64,000 bases of DNA from Eutypa lata (taxonomy: Eukaryota > Ascomycota > Sordariomycetes > Xylariales > Diatrypaceae), in the NCBI GenBank assembly GCA_022661535.1, contig JAKULF010000007.1, positions 3,968,001-4,032,000 of the forward strand, read 5' to 3'. Within the stretch, counting starts at the first letter, position 1; each line of letters starts with the position of its first letter. Position numbers and translations under genes: made by a program. Shown piece by piece: positions 45,064 through 57,964 of this stretch. The notes under the pieces are model-generated. The model was not told the origin of the DNA, searched no databases, and saw nothing but the letters and a program-made list of their open reading frames with translations.

Positions 45064-46312
45064 CTAGCGTCTTACCAGCCTGAATTTGCAGTAGGACCCT
45101 CGGTGCGTGGAGAGTGAAGAGGGATGAAGCTTTTTAGTACAGCCCTGAGCTCCGCATGCGATCTTCTTTACTTCCCGTGGCTGAATGACATGAGGTTCCG
45201 CGTCTGGATGCTTTTCCTGCATGTGTTTCTGTAGGGCCTTCTCATTGAAATATCCGTTCTTGTCGACCTTATCACATAGGGGAACTTTGCAAGAATACGG
45301 CGACCACCCGTGTACCTTTCTCATATGCTCCGTGTAGTCAGATTTCTTGGCAAAGGGTGCATGCTTTGCCTGAAACTCAAGGGGCTGGGCAGTGAAACTG
45401 TCACCTCGGGAATAGTCGCACCTGAAATGACAGACAGGTATGACATCTTAAAGGCCTCACGCGTGGGAAATTGGGTAGCAATTTGAGCATCTTGTAGTCT
45501 GTGGAAGTGTCTCAAGTGCTGAACCAAGTGGTCCTTCCTCTTAAAGCCCTTCTTGCAGTCTTCGCAATGGTAGCCAGGGGGCAGATCTTGGAATCTCCCA
45601 ATATGGCGGAGGAGGGTATCCAATTTTGCAAATTGTAATAAACGGCGCTTCACCGATGACATGATGCTCGCGAGTATGTGGGAATCTTTGGTGCCTGTTT
45701 CGACTCCATGCGGTATCGAAGGTCATCGAACAACCCAACACGCCACATGCGAAGGTTGAGCGGGTTCGAGCGGAATGTATTCCGTCAATTTGGGTAGCAT
45801 GGACATCAGCTTCATCGTGGAATTTGTTTGCCAATAGTTCTTCGCACTCTTCTAGTGGGGAAAGTGTGTCGATAAAAGGAGTTGATTGTCTAAGCTGTAG
45901 CATCAACAGCCTGATCTAAATTGGAAAGGTGGGTACTATCACTTACATCCAATCATCTGAATATGCATAAGCAACATCGGCAGCCACGGTGTCGTCAGAG
46001 TCGTCATAGGTGCCAATAAGATTGCTGGAATCAATGCTTGGCATAGTCCCAATGATACTAATCCTACGTGCACCCTACGAGTCAGCAACACCAAAAAAGA
46101 AATTCTCACGGATTCCAAGGGACCCCGCCAAGGAGCGGCAGGCCAGGCTCGTAGCTTTCGAAAATAGCTGGCGGTGCTAGTGTCTGAGATAGGTCTCCCT
46201 GTTGAGTCGCTGCCGAATTGAAGTCATCTTCGAGTTCTCCGATGTCGTGAACGGGAGGCTCGTTAGCTCCGTGGATCTCGTCGTCCAAGGACAGAGTAAA
46301 GTCTTCGTCCAT
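45064..46312 (-). pseudogene. C2H2 zinc-finger protein with a broken frame
   Basis: Exon 1 (46312-46110) encodes an acidic N-terminus; exon 2 (46063-45947) is acidic too; exon 3 starts at 45910. Splice sites GTGAGA, GTAAGT and acceptors fit in phase. Zinc-finger-like segments follow: CGVLGCSMTFDTAWSRNRH, then YHCEDCKKGFKRKDHLVQHLRHFH, then FAKKSDYTEHMRKVHGWSPY with further C and H pairs in KVPLCDKV and CGAQGC. The second finger lies in a different frame from the first; one extra A in an AAAA run near 45615 would explain it. The next join (donor about 45471, acceptor before 45425) is also off phase. Either it is decayed or sequence errors are present. A fungal transcription-factor-like protein of unknown target. 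Confidence 0.65.
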
Positions 46313-47031
46313 ATTGATTGATGGGAATTAACGTGGCCAGTCTGTTGGTCGTGTATAACAAGATTGTTTGTTGAACGACTGATGATTATTGCCTTCCAAA
46401 CGACGGAAGGGACAAGTATGAAGGGAAGAACTAAGTAAACAGTAAGGTAAACAGTGATGATTGAAGTTGAAAATGGAAGGCAAAGTAAAGTGGCTGGTTA
46501 GATATCACGAAAAGGGGGAGGGGGGGGGATGCATAGATGCTCAAACCTTATGATTGGCAGGGCTAGTAGGGTGCAAAGCAGCTGGAAGTATCACGTTTAT
46601 GATCAACTAACAGGGTACGATGCTCAAAGCCTGCAGTGTAACCAGCCTAAGGTCCCTTAGATGCACTTAACAGGGAGGGTACCATATGGCGAGGGTTTCA
46701 AGTGGAAGTACTTTTCTCAATGCCTCCTCTAAAGTAATTCGTTATAACTACATGAGGATTCTGACAAAATATAACATATATCTACCAAGGCATAGTAAAA
46801 CACTGCACAAGAAGAGAAATATATAGCGCTGGGTTTAACTACACGATGAATGTAGGTAGTCAGTTATCCAGGTCTGATTAGGTAAGCTCTTTGCGCGCTA
46901 GCCAGGATATTTTCAGTTAGGCTGCTCTTCGTACAGCTCACAGGACTTCCCAGGCCCGTTTAAAGTCCGGGAAAATAGATCAGATCATTAATAAGGGAAT
47001 GAATAATTGCAAATTTACACAACCATTAGAT
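46313..47031. other. Intergenic region
   Basis: About 720 bases, including a G-rich tract at about 46514-46528; no gene seen. Confidence 0.45.
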
Positions 47032-47124
47032 GGCACTTTGGCGGAGTGGTTAACGCGATGCCCTGCTATAAATAGTAGGAAGGCATTCCCTTCGGGGGCG
47101 TGTGTTCGAATCACACAGGTGTCG
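47032..47124 (+). tRNA. tRNA-Ser(GCT) with a 12-nt intron
   Basis: The acceptor stem GGCACTT (47032-47038) pairs with AGGTGTC (47117-47123), discriminator G. The D-arm is GCG/CGC around GAGTGGTTAA. The anticodon stem ATGCC/GGCAT closes a loop CTGCTAA with anticodon GCT, split after position 37 by a 12-base intron (47076-47087). A long variable arm with a TTCG loop identifies a class II tRNA, and the T-arm GTGTG-TTCGAAT-CACAC is perfect. A TTTTTTCTTTTTT terminator follows. Introns in tRNA-Ser(GCT) are usual in fungi. Confidence 0.94.
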
Positions 47125-50100
47125 ATATCTTTTTTCTTTTTTGCATTCATGCTCACTTAATATCGTGCGTCTCTTTTTTTTTTTTATAACCTAAATATTA
47201 TTAAGCGTAGATTACATCTTGCTTAGAAATATGTACTTTTTTTTAGAACATGCAGGTGGCGACTTACTAGTTACGAATGACATTGTTTGACTACTTTTAG
47301 GTAGGCAGCCAGATGATGTCTCTGGATCCTCGCTATCATAGCCTATATATTGAAGCTATTCCGGAGCAGTCACAGAGTCCCCTAAGTTCGACTAATCGTA
47401 TCATTCCGAGCAATTCTCATTCATGTGTGCGACTATATTATTTGACTAGTTGCGATTGTTAAGCAACAGTTACGCAGCGCTCGTAGCCGTCAGCAAAGGC
47501 CATTCTTGATGTCTTTCTAGGCTACATGGGCCGATGCATACTTAAGACCAGTAGTTGTGCCGCTGTCATAATTTTCTTCGCTTCTATTGAAATGGGATGC
47601 CACTTGTATCATCAATTCATCGACACGCAGGCCACATGTTACCAAAGGAATCTACAACGTTCACATCGATATAGAGAACGGAGAGCGCTTCCTAGGGCCA
47701 GAGGATGATGTCGACTCCTACTGCAATTAGCAACAGAATATAACTACCCATATCGAAGCTTTCTAGGACATAGGTTCGCAATGTCTATCAGCCGTTTGCT
47801 CAGTCCTTATCAAGGATATCAAGGCGAATATGGGTCATATTATCTCTCTACGCATGGAATGGATGGTACCCCTGATTCAGGGGCCTTGGATCCGGTGAGT
47901 TTGGCTGAATATAAACTTGTGATATTACTATTTTGGAAAGTGCAGGAAGCTACAGGACATGTTAGTCTAGCTACTGAATCTCTCCTTTAGTAACATATAT
48001 TCATTCCCCTCTCTACTTAACATCCTTGATAATAAGAGTCTCAGCTTCGATAGGAAGAGTTTTTGTCGGAATATAAGGGGCTAGTTCAACCATGAGTGAT
48101 CTAAAAAGTTCTCAGATCAGATAACCACGGTTCTTCTTCTTCCTTTTTTTTTTTTTCATCGCGTCTTGAAAACGCATATAGAATAGGCTGTGAAATTATT
48201 GTGGCGGTTACATATGTTAATTACCCATCCCGAATATTTGCTCAAAATCTGGTACACTATTAGATACAGGTAGTAGTAGGTATATCATGCATATGTATCC
48301 TCCCCTGATATGTTCCGCAGTGCTTACATGAATCCAGCCATGTCTGGACAATATTTGCTTTTCGTTCCATGTCTGTCTGTTATTCATATTCTGATTTAGT
48401 TGAAATGCATCATGCAAGTCATCACCGGCACCAACAAGCACTTTCAAGGGATTAGGCGTGGAAAGAAATCTATTATAGAACATGTGTAATACAAATGCAC
48501 AGATTAATCCAGGAGCTATGCAAATTCCTGGACTGTGACACGATGCACCGGTGTGCAACGTGCTTCTGCAAACTATTCCTTGAGTATGGCATCTTCCTTG
48601 TGGGGGCTAAATGGAGGGAAACTTTGGTATGCTTGAACGACCTTACTTTACTACCTGATAGCAAATTGTCTGGATTCTCTGCCAAGCACTGAATCATAGG
48701 AAACTCTTCTTATACTGCTGTCAACGAAAATGTCGAAGGAATTCTATTGATCATTTCATTGGAATTACCCACTTCTAGCCAGGTTTTTTCCCTCACCGAA
48801 CTTTGGGAACCTCCCAAGATGAAAACCTCTCGGAGCCAACATACCAATTCTAGTGTGTTATTTGGTGACACTGGCGGCAGCTCTTGACGTGTGAGGAAGA
48901 ATGTGGCAATTCCGATGCCAAAAATGTAATTATGCCATGACATGCTCGTTCCCTGACCCGCTACCTTGGTAAGTTCCAACAACCATACTGGGCGATTTTC
49001 AATAATAATAGTAATAAAAACCCTTATTTAAATCAAACATCTCCCAGAGTAGTATTTATATACCTAAACTCTTCCATATAACCTAGCTAGATGGGATATC
49101 TCCATAGCATGAGTTGCTCCACTGACTCCAGCAAACCTGTTCTATCGATATCACCGTCAAAGAATCCGAACTAAGGCCAACTCTAGGAGTTCCCTCTACA
49201 ATATCCTCGACATATCCCACATTGGCAGACATCGTACACACTTTCCCGATCCTCGAATCTAGCTAGCACCAACACACGCAACAAGGACTCCTCCTATCCA
49301 CGCCGAGTTTGCTACAAAGACACGCGCCTGCTCTGAGTACGGTGTCCTCCCCGTCTCGCAAAGATGTGCAAGCGCATCTTCACTCAAAAGTACTGCTGCA
49401 GGGGGAACCATTTAATCGAAGGTACCCGGAAGATCCGTTCGACTCGCCGGTGTACAGAGGCCTTGAGAAATGGGATACCTACAGGAACCTGTTCAAAAGG
49501 TCTGTGGGACGATTCGAGGCTTCAACCGGACGCAGATACCGATGTCCCAATATGCGACGCTTGTCGGGCTCACGATGAAGTCATGAATATCCACACGGTG
49601 CTGAATTGAGGGCTTTGTGGTACTGGGGAAATATGGACAGTGGTATTCCCTCAGTATATGCCTGGTGTGGCAATGCCACAGGATGGTGGCTCATGAGTAA
49701 TTAGGGTCGCTATTGATTAGGCTTTGTTGCCTACTTGCATTCATGGAATGTCTGGAGGGGGTCAAATGAGGATTGATAACTTATCAAACACATCTTGAGC
49801 TCTCAATGCTAGTATCGTCCACCTATTCAGTCCTGGAATGTTATCTTTTCCCCATCTTACTTTGCCTCCCCTTACTGTTTTCTTCCGTTGACCCTCTTCC
49901 CTTAGATACGACACCAAGTAGCGGGTACGGACTGGGGCTGGGTCTCTGTATATACTCTGTATACAGTGATGCTATGAGCGACCTAGGTAGGCTTTCCCCT
50001 TTCCTTCTGTGCCCAACAGCAAAATACTTTGCCTACTCCTTCTGGTTCGCTAGCATCGTGACAGCTTTTCTGATAGCTTTTAATTATCTTGTATTCTTCG

Positions 50101-51648
50101 GTTGGGTCGAGACCGGCCTTTTGCCCCTCTCTAAGGAGAGTATTTGTATGCTTTGAAAACCATGGCAGCATGATAGATCTAATACCATCGAAACTTTGAA
50201 GAAAAATAATGCCAATTACAAGAACGAACCCTCTGGTACTTCATTTAGTTTATAATAACCAACCATTTTGATAAAACAACACAAGAGTTCTTAAAAGAAT
50301 ATAGAAAAGAACATTGGCGCCAATGATCTGTAACATCACGATATTTGATTGCCCCCCTTATCTTCGTCGTTCTTGCTGTATATCATCTCGGACTTATCTG
50401 ATTGATACAACTATGTTATGTAGGTAACTATTGAGAAACACGCAATCTACGAAACCATTTCATAGTCTCATAGGTCTCCAGAAATCCGCCAAGCACAGAA
50501 CTGCCAGCATAGCATTAGGGGTAATCTTGGATTTTCAAACCTAGAGTTCATACATGCTACTTGGCTCAAACAGCCATAAGAACGCTATTCATTATACTTG
50601 GATGGTCGGCAATAGTTCAAACGAAAGCATGACCGGGATCTCAAGTGACTGACAACTATTGCCATTTCCTAATGTGATGCCGTGCAGACTCGATATTGCC
50701 TCCAGCCAATGAATGCCATTACCCCACATCAACCAGCGTCACATTGCAGTATACTTAAGTACCAAGCAGACCAAAAGTAAAAAACCGCCCAACCATCAAC
50801 CGAGCCGCGTATTACCCGATCAGGTCGGCTGCTATGGGTTTAAAAGGTCAAGGGTTTTCTACTCTCCGCAAATCGGCAGAATGTGGAGACCTCAATGACG
50901 ATGGTTGGACCCTGGCCTACCTAGTGGACCCCGCTCATTTTTTTTTCTTTCATCTGTGACAAAGAGTTCGGAGCTTCATGCAAGTAACATAAAGGTGAGA
51001 GGGAGAGAGAGAGAGAAAGCTGCATATTTATGTTACATCAAGTTACTATCTACCTACCTAACTTGATCTATACATGTACGTGTAGAAACGGAAGCAATTG
51101 ACAGGTTTTAAGTTACATGCCCCGTGACTCTTCCTTCAAGGTTGAATCTGAACCAGGATAGGTATATATAAGTAACCAGTGAGGGGGAGAAGCTATAGCT
51201 GGGTTAGTGGCTAGAGAACATAACAGATCGATCGACTCGACGTTGTGTCACTCGACTTTTTTCTTCGCTCTATCTCTTTCACCCATACCTCCTCCGAATT
51301 GGATTCTTGGCTTCTCGTGCACACTTCTTAGTTAGCATCTGCAAGCTAGCAAGCTAGATATCCAGCGAGCAAAATTATTACTAGAACGTTTTGTGTTCGA
51401 AGCTTGTTTACTTACATAGACTAGCTTAACTAGAGGTATCTGACCTTAGGTAGATACACCGAAAGCCCCTCCGCCGATCCGCCATTTAGCTCATTCCCAG
51501 CAGGACCAGGCATTTATTTACTATTCAGTCGGACTTCCTCGGTTACTCACTGATTCTTGCCGTGGCTTCTACACATATCCGAATAGAATCTACGTCCCTC
51601 CTGCCCGCCCGCCCGCTAGTCCATCTCGCTATATAATCTCCTGCCATC
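47125..51648. other. 4.5 kb gene desert
   Basis: No convincing gene. Minus-strand frames at 48217-48982 and the hydrophobic plus-strand frame 49773-50156 (127 codons) lack domains, conserved motifs or splice support. T-rich tracts follow the tRNA. Position 50995-51020 has GA repeats. The last several hundred bases probably include the isocitrate dehydrogenase promoter, which is pyrimidine-rich just before the start (51595-51640). Confidence 0.4.
49364..49609 (+). CDS. Possible small protein with CxxC motif (weak)
   Basis: An 81-codon frame starting MCKRIFTQKYCCRG and ending with DVPICDACRAHDEVMN. Early Cys pairs plus a late CDAC motif resemble small fungal zinc-binding-like proteins, but I recognise no family, and another frame is open across the same stretch. 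Confidence 0.25.
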   Translation: MCKRIFTQKYCCRGNHLIEGTRKIRSTRRCTEALRNGIPTGTCSKGLWDDSRLQPDADTDVPICDACRAHDEVMNIHTVLN

Positions 51649-52191
51649 ATGAACGCCACCATGCGCTACGTCCGACCGTCTGCCTTCGCCAGATCGGCAC
51701 GACCAATCTTTCGAACCGCCGCCCCACCGAGCGCGAAGAACAGCAGCATAGCGATACCGGTGGCCCTGTTCCACCACAGCAGAGCGAACATGCTGCAGCA
51801 GAAGATCAAGGTCAAGAACCCCGTCGTCGAGCTCGACGGCGACGAGATGACCCGCGTCATCTGGAAGGACATCAAGGACAAGTTCATCTTCCCCAACCTG
51901 GACATCGACCTCAAGTACTACGACCTCGGCCTCGAGTACCGCGACGAGACCAGCGACAAGGTCACCCTCGATGCCGCCGAGGCCATCAAGAAATACTCCG
52001 TCGGCATCAAGTGCGCCACCATCACCCCTGATGAGGCGCGTGTCAAGGAGTTCAACCTGAAGCAGAGTACGTTTTAAAGAAAAACAAAAAAGAGAAAAAA
52101 AATAAGGTTTATTGATTTCTTGAAATTCCCGGCACCTTCCCTGTAAATCGGCGTCTTACCTGCATAGGCGGGTGAGTATATGCGCGCGCGT

Positions 52192-52233
<42 letters not shown>

Positions 52234-53498
52234 CTGCGATGCACGATGTAGAACACCCTCCGACCCCGCATCGCATATAAGCAGCCAAGACGAAGACCTT
52301 CAGATTTACATTCAGCTAGCTAGTTAGCTAGTTAGCTTCATGGTGGTCGCTATTGCATCCCATTCATTGATTGATTGGTCTGGCGTTGCATCAACGCACA
52401 TGAAAATTGTATTAGCTGACAAGGTCTTCCCCCGCAGTGTGGCTGTCCCCCAACGGCACAATCCGCAACGCCCTAGGCGGCACGGTATTCCGGGAGCCGA
52501 TTGTGATCCCGCGGATCCCGCGGCTGGTGCCGGGCTGGAAGAAGCCCATCATCATCGGGCGGCACGCCTTCGGCGACCAGTACCGGGCGAAGGACGCCGT
52601 GCTTCCCGGCCCCGGGAAGCTGTCGATGGTGTACACGCCCGAGGGCGGCGAGCCCCAGGAGATCGAGGTCTACCAGTTCAAGAGCGGCGGCGGCGTCGCG
52701 CAGACCCAGTACAACACCGACGAGAGCATCACGGGCTTCGCGCACGCCAGCTTCAAGCTCGCCCTCGACAAGGGCCTGCCGCTGTACATGAGCACCAAGA
52801 ACACCATCCTCAAGAAGTACGACGGCCGCTTCAAGGACATCTTCCAGGAGATCTACGATTCGCAGTACCAGAAGGCCTTCGAGGAAAAGGGCATCTGGTA
52901 CGAGCACCGCCTCATCGACGACATGGTCGCCCAGATGATCAAGAGCTCGGGTGGCTACATCATGGCGCTGAAGAGTGAGTTTTGAATTGAACCCGTTCTC
53001 TTCCATTCTCTTTTCTACTTTTCTACCTCGTTTGCGCAAAAGCTAACGCTCGGAAACCACCAAAAAAAAACAGACTACGACGGCGACGTGCAATCCGACA
53101 TCGTAGCGCAGGGCTTCGGGTCCCTGGGCCTGATGACGTCGGTGCTGATCACGCCGGACGGCAAGACGTTCGAGTCGGAGGCGGCGCACGGGACGGTGAC
53201 GCGGCACTACCGGGAGCACCAGAAGGGGCGGGAGACGAGCACGAACCCGATCGCGAGCATCTTCGCGTGGACGCGGGGCCTGATCCAGCGGGGCAAGCTC
53301 GACGGGCAGCCCGAGCTCGTCACCTTCGCCGAGGGGCTCGAGAAGGCCTGCGTCGACACCGTCGACGTCGACGGCGTCATGACCAAGGACCTCGCGCTGG
53401 CGTGCGGCAAGTCCGACCGCGCCGACTACGTCACCACCTCCGAGTACCTGGCCGCGGTCGAGAAGAGGCTGAAGAATGCGCTGAAGGAGAAGTTGTAA
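51649..53498 (+). CDS. IDP1: NADP-dependent isocitrate dehydrogenase, mitochondrial type, three exons
   Basis: Exons 51649-52066, 52438-52974 and 53074-53498 give 459 residues. The N-terminus (about 45 residues, rich in Arg, Ala and Ser, no acids) is a mitochondrial presequence. The enzyme body begins at [16 protein letters not shown]. Substrate and cofactor motifs include [36 protein letters not shown], and [13 protein letters not shown] near the end. The enzyme converts isocitrate to 2-oxoglutarate with NADPH production. An in-frame Met at 51787 just before the mature domain could start a cytosolic or peroxisomal form, as alternative starts do in aspergilli. Intron 1 (371 nt) carries a (TG)18 tract. 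Strong codon bias toward C/G fits high expression. Confidence 0.98.
52197..52232 (+). repeat. (TG)18 microsatellite in IDP1 intron 1
   Basis: A perfect TG run, flanked by CG/TG alternation (52181-52194), in the middle of the first intron of the isocitrate dehydrogenase gene. Confidence 0.95.
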
Positions 53499-54278
53499 AA
53501 GAAGAAAAAAGCCAACCAACCAAGCCGCGAACGAAATAGTTGACCAACCAGAACGGATGGGAATGGGAAGTCCAACCACGCACGTATGAGTGGTGGAGAA
53601 ATGGGAGTACGACGCTGGTTGGTGTACGAAGCTTCCTAGAGTTAGTTACCTAAGGACCTGTAGCGCAGAATGCGTGGAACGACAAATGGGGAATAGAAGA
53701 TATCATCAGGAAAGTCATCTTCTAGACAGCTAGCTAGCTATCTTTGCATCACCCAAGCTTGAGATGGAAGCTGGGAATTCTTGTAGATAAGACATGCCTT
53801 TTTTTTTACATTTGATACTTTGTACGTACCTTGGGTATGTATATGCCTCAGACCTTCAGAGAATCGTATATATGCAATTACTATCTCTGCTCTTGTATGA
53901 ATGCCTGGCTTGCAATCGCATCCTTGTCCATCTATCTATGTTATATAGGTACCTATGTGTTAATACACATGCGCCGACCGACCATTCCTTATGACCATCA
54001 TCCGGCCGTCAACCTTTTTTTTTCTTTTCATTCCATCACTAAAACGCCACCCCAGAATAAAGAGCGGGAAAAACTCCCGTCGCGGAATTGAAGGGTATCT
54101 TTTGATTTCTACTCCTCAACGCTCAGCTGAACAGCGGAAAAATAAAAATAAAACCTCCCAACCCCAATCACTACCATTTGTATCCACGTATGCAAAAGCA
54201 AGCCATGCTCCTAGATAAGAAATACCCGCAAACCATAACCAGCCGCCCCCTTTTAATCAGCATCCAACAAACCCACGC
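53499..54278. other. Intergenic, convergent
   Basis: About 780 bases between the convergent IDP1 and arrestin-like genes. T-rich tracts at 53797-53808 and 54016-54026; nothing coding recognised. Confidence 0.5.
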
Positions 54279-55290
54279 TCATGACTTCCCGCCCGCAGCA
54301 GCGGGGTCAGACGTAGTAGTAGTAGTAGTAGTAGTAGGCATAGTGCTCGGGGCATTCTCGGCCGTGACGCCACTGTACGCGGGGCGCGCCTGGGTCGGGG
54401 GCGCCGTGATATCGGCAGCCATGGCTTCGTCGTAGCTAGGCGGGAGGTCATCGTAGGGGCTGCTCGCGCTACTGGGCCCCGCGGCGGCGCTACTGGGCTG
54501 TAGGTTCTGTGGGTGTTGTGGATGCTGGTGCTGGTGCTGGTGCTGAGGAGGTGCTGGTTCGTATATGGGGTCATGCTGAGATTGTTGTGATAATGATGAT
54601 GGCTGGAAGTGAGGTGTCGGTCGCGGCGGTATCTTCGGAGGTAGCGTCTCGAGCAGTTGCTGTGGCGGGCTGATGCCCGAGTAGACCAGGACGCGGGATA
54701 GTTTGAGCGGGAGGTGGATGACCTGCGGCGGCATGCCGCCGTTATGCTTACTACTCCCGATCTTCCCCCAGAGACCCCCGCCACTCCCAGAAACGTCACT
54801 GCTGCTGCTGTTGCCGCCACCCCAGCTCAAGCTCAACTTAACCTCGATCTCGTACCGGCGCTCGAGGTTGCACGTCTGGAAGGAGGGCGCAATGGTATTC
54901 GGGAGGGGTCTCCCACCCCAGAGACCATCGGCGGGGACCTCGAACTCGTCAGCAGGGGTGCCGGCGTCGGCGTCGGCGTCGGTGTCGGCGTTGTTGGTGG
55001 TAGTAGTAGTAGTAGGAGGCGGGAATCTGAGCTCGACGTTTAGGTTCGACGCCGAGAACACGATCCACCGCGTCATCTCGTGGTGGTGGAGATCCTGCAC
55101 GCGCACGTGCGTGAAGCCCACGAGCGCGATCTCGAGCCCCGTGAGGTACACGGGTCCGTCGGAGGAGGCGGATGGTGGCGTGAGTTTGCGGGCTATGAGA
55201 CGCAGTGGGAGGGGCTGGTTGCAGGTTATGATGCTGGGGTAGGGGATGCGGGCGGACATTTCGATCGAAGGGGGCGTCTCCGGTGGGCGT

Positions 55291-55328
<38 letters not shown>

Positions 55329-56192
55329 TTGTTCGGCTTCGTCTGCTTTACTACCACTGTTGCTACTACTGCTACCACCTCCGATCCCGAAGAACGACGA
55401 CCTCTTTTGACCCAGATGTGGGGAAGCGAGCGGCGTGGTGCGCGGCTTGAACGTAAAGGGCCTGCGCGCAAAGGCCTCCTGCGTCGTAGGCGGAGGGCGC
55501 GGCGGCTCAATGGGCAGGAACTTGAAGCCGACCTGGTAGCGCCAGTTCTCCTTGAAGAACCCGGGCCGCTGGATCGTCACCTTGATGTAATACCGGATCT
55601 CGGCCTGGGCGGGGAAGCCGGTCAGCGACGGCGGTAGCGCCGACTTGGTGTGCTGCAAGAACAGCTGCCGACTCCCATCCATAGTGCGAAAGCCGCCGAA
55701 CCCGAGAAACCCCCCACCAACACCACCACCGGCTCCTCCTTCTCCTCCTCCACCTCCGGGCCCACCGAACCCGCCGGCCGCGCCGGGCCCCCCGATCCCG
55801 ACCAGCGACGACATGGCCTTCGGATCGTAGCAGATGTTGTTGAGCGGGACCTTGAAGCGGAACCGGAACTCGTGCTGGCCGGGGTGCAGCAGCGTCGAGC
55901 CCCCCATGCCGGCGGCGGCGGCCGCCGCCCGCTCGTCCGTCGGGTACACCTGCTGCACCTTGTACAGGAGCTTGTGCGACTCGGCCACGACGTTGCCCCG
56001 CGGCGTGGGGATCGACGTGCGCCGGTCCCCCGGGGGCACGCCCAGCGCCGTGCGCGACTCCCCCTCGAGCTTGACTACCACGTTGCCGATGTGCTCGGGC
56101 CGGTTGAGCGACAGGATCGCCCGCCCGCTCACGAAGTCCAGGTTCGTGTAGAACTCGGGCGGGTTGTCGTCGAGTGCGATGCGGATTGACAT
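54279..56192 (-). CDS. Arrestin-like domain protein with PPxY motif
   Basis: A single exon of 637 residues. The N-terminus (IRIALDDNPPEFYTNLDFVSGR, then VVVKLEGESRT) matches the arrestin-N fold of fungal arrestin-related proteins, with beta-rich sequence resuming at LLHPGQHEFRFRFKVP (about 101-116) and RYYIKVTIQRPG (about 200-211). Inserts of poly-Gly (135-168) and polyQ (288-301) interrupt the fold, so the domain is unusually loop-rich. A second beta-rich part follows (about 310-520). The tail is Pro/Gln/His-rich with PPSYDEAM at 584-591, a PPxY ligand for the WW domains of the Rsp5/NEDD4 ubiquitin ligase. By analogy it would recruit the ligase to plasma-membrane cargo; the cargo is unknown. 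Confidence 0.88.
55289..55330 (-). repeat. CAG/CTG tract encoding polyQ
   Basis: About fourteen CAG/CAA codons on the minus strand in the arrestin-like gene, a candidate for length polymorphism. Confidence 0.9.
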
Positions 56193-57964
56193 GTTGTTGT
56201 TGTTGTTTTTGGTAGTGATGGCCGGAGGAGCATCGGGCTCCTTCTGCCTCTTGTTCGTTCTTGTTCGTCCTTCTTCTTCTTCCCCCTTTTTTTATTATTT
56301 GTAGCGTGGGTAGCGGGGAGTAGGTATTAGATCGCGGGTGTTCGCAGGGCCAAAAAAAGGTTGGAGGGGTTAGTTGTACGTTTGTTCGTTTGCGACTTCG
56401 TTGGTAAGGTCGTACGCTTTATAAAGTCAAGGGTTGTTGTTTGTAGAATGTGGTGTTGCAAAATGTACAATGAGGTACGATACGTAAGATTGTAGCAAGG
56501 TCGAGCAGCTCACGAAGTACGTGGTGCATGTGTAAAGGTGAAGGTTGCCTCCAGACTTGTGTTTGTATGCTGGTATGCTGGTATGGCGCGGCTGGTATGA
56601 AGTAGGTACCCGAGGCGAATACGTCACTCTAGTGGACGGAGCTATCCGTGTCGGTTGGGCGATCAATATGCGACAAACACGTTTATTCATTCATTTATGA
56701 AAGCAAATGTTCAAATTGTGAAGAAAAGAAAAGGCAGACAGGATGCTATTGCAATACGTACTCGAACCAAATAAATAACACCTATTATTAATATCTAGGA
56801 GGAGTAATGGATTTTATCAATGTAGGTCATCTCGATGGAAGACTCGGCACCGGCGCTGTATTCGTATACCTATCCGTTTACCTCGTGCTTACTCCGCCTC
56901 AACAAAACCAGCACCGACTAAGTCTAGAACTCTTCGACTTTCTTGTATGTGAACCACCGATCTTTTTAATAAGTAGTCAATCTTACTCTTCTACGCTGTC
57001 TTTCTTTATTTTAACGCGAGATATTCAGACTTAGATTCCAACCTCGAACGAAGGTGAATTTGGCGGACTGGCGAGCTTCGAAGTTCGTCAAGTATAACCT
57101 TCCTCAAATGGGAAGGTGGGGTTGCCATCTAACGTATCACCGTCAACGTAACGCGAAGCAGAGCAACGCAATCCAAAGGGGCGCAGCCCGCTGTTCCCCT
57201 GGAGGCACGAATAGAATATTACATGTAAGTACAGAGTTGAAATAGTCGTCAATCCATATAGTCGTGACCATAAGTCAGTCAGTCCCCTAGCGATAATATT
57301 AGACCTCAATTACATCTCAATTGTATGATGGGTCTCTAATCCCACATGATTATTATTCTATGTCGGATGAGGATCTTTTTATCCAACCGTAGATGATATC
57401 CATTGGCAAACAGTATGGTTGTATATTCTTAGCCCGTTTCCCATCATTGTACTTACATAATTACTTCAGCTGATGTTTCCTCGGAGATATAGTGTGAGAG
57501 GTGTGTGTAGACTTAAGCTTGCACATAGGAGTCTTACCTACGACTTTTGTTCAGGATCTCTAGATGTCAAACATTCCGTATTGGCCAACAATTCGGTAAA
57601 AATACGTACTGATAATAACAGTATGAACACAGAGAAGGCATGCACCAGATGAATATATAACAATGAATTATATTAAATTGAGAACAGTGATTGAAAGTAC
57701 AAGGCAATTAGGTCTAGTTGTCATTAGAGCCATTGGCCTGAACGTGATAATACATTTGGTGACGCCGCCCGACCATCATAGTCGTAGGAGACTCGTTCAT
57801 GTCTCATAAGCATGTCATTCCGAAGCACGGTTCTGACAAATCTGCATCTGCCAGCATTTGGAGCAAGGCAAATATCCCTCGACCCTTCAACGAAGAAGGG
57901 TCGTATAGTACAAAGCCCTATGTTTGTATGGGCAAGTTAGGTCTCCTCCTCGAGTCCCTTTTTT
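56193..57964. other. Intergenic region
   Basis: About 1.8 kb between two minus-strand genes. The first part (56193-56430) is probably the 5' UTR and promoter of the arrestin-like gene (CTT-rich on the plus strand). Small frames at 56427-56690 and 56807-57034 have no features. Confidence 0.45.

Noticed and set aside
49773..50156. 127-codon hydrophobic frame
   Set aside because: No family motif, no splice or conservation support; hydrophobic stretches can arise by chance in T-rich DNA.
53043..53579. 178-codon minus-strand frame opposite the last IDP1 exon
   Set aside because: Shadow of the strongly codon-biased IDP1 exon; Arg/Val/Leu-rich with no start context or domain.
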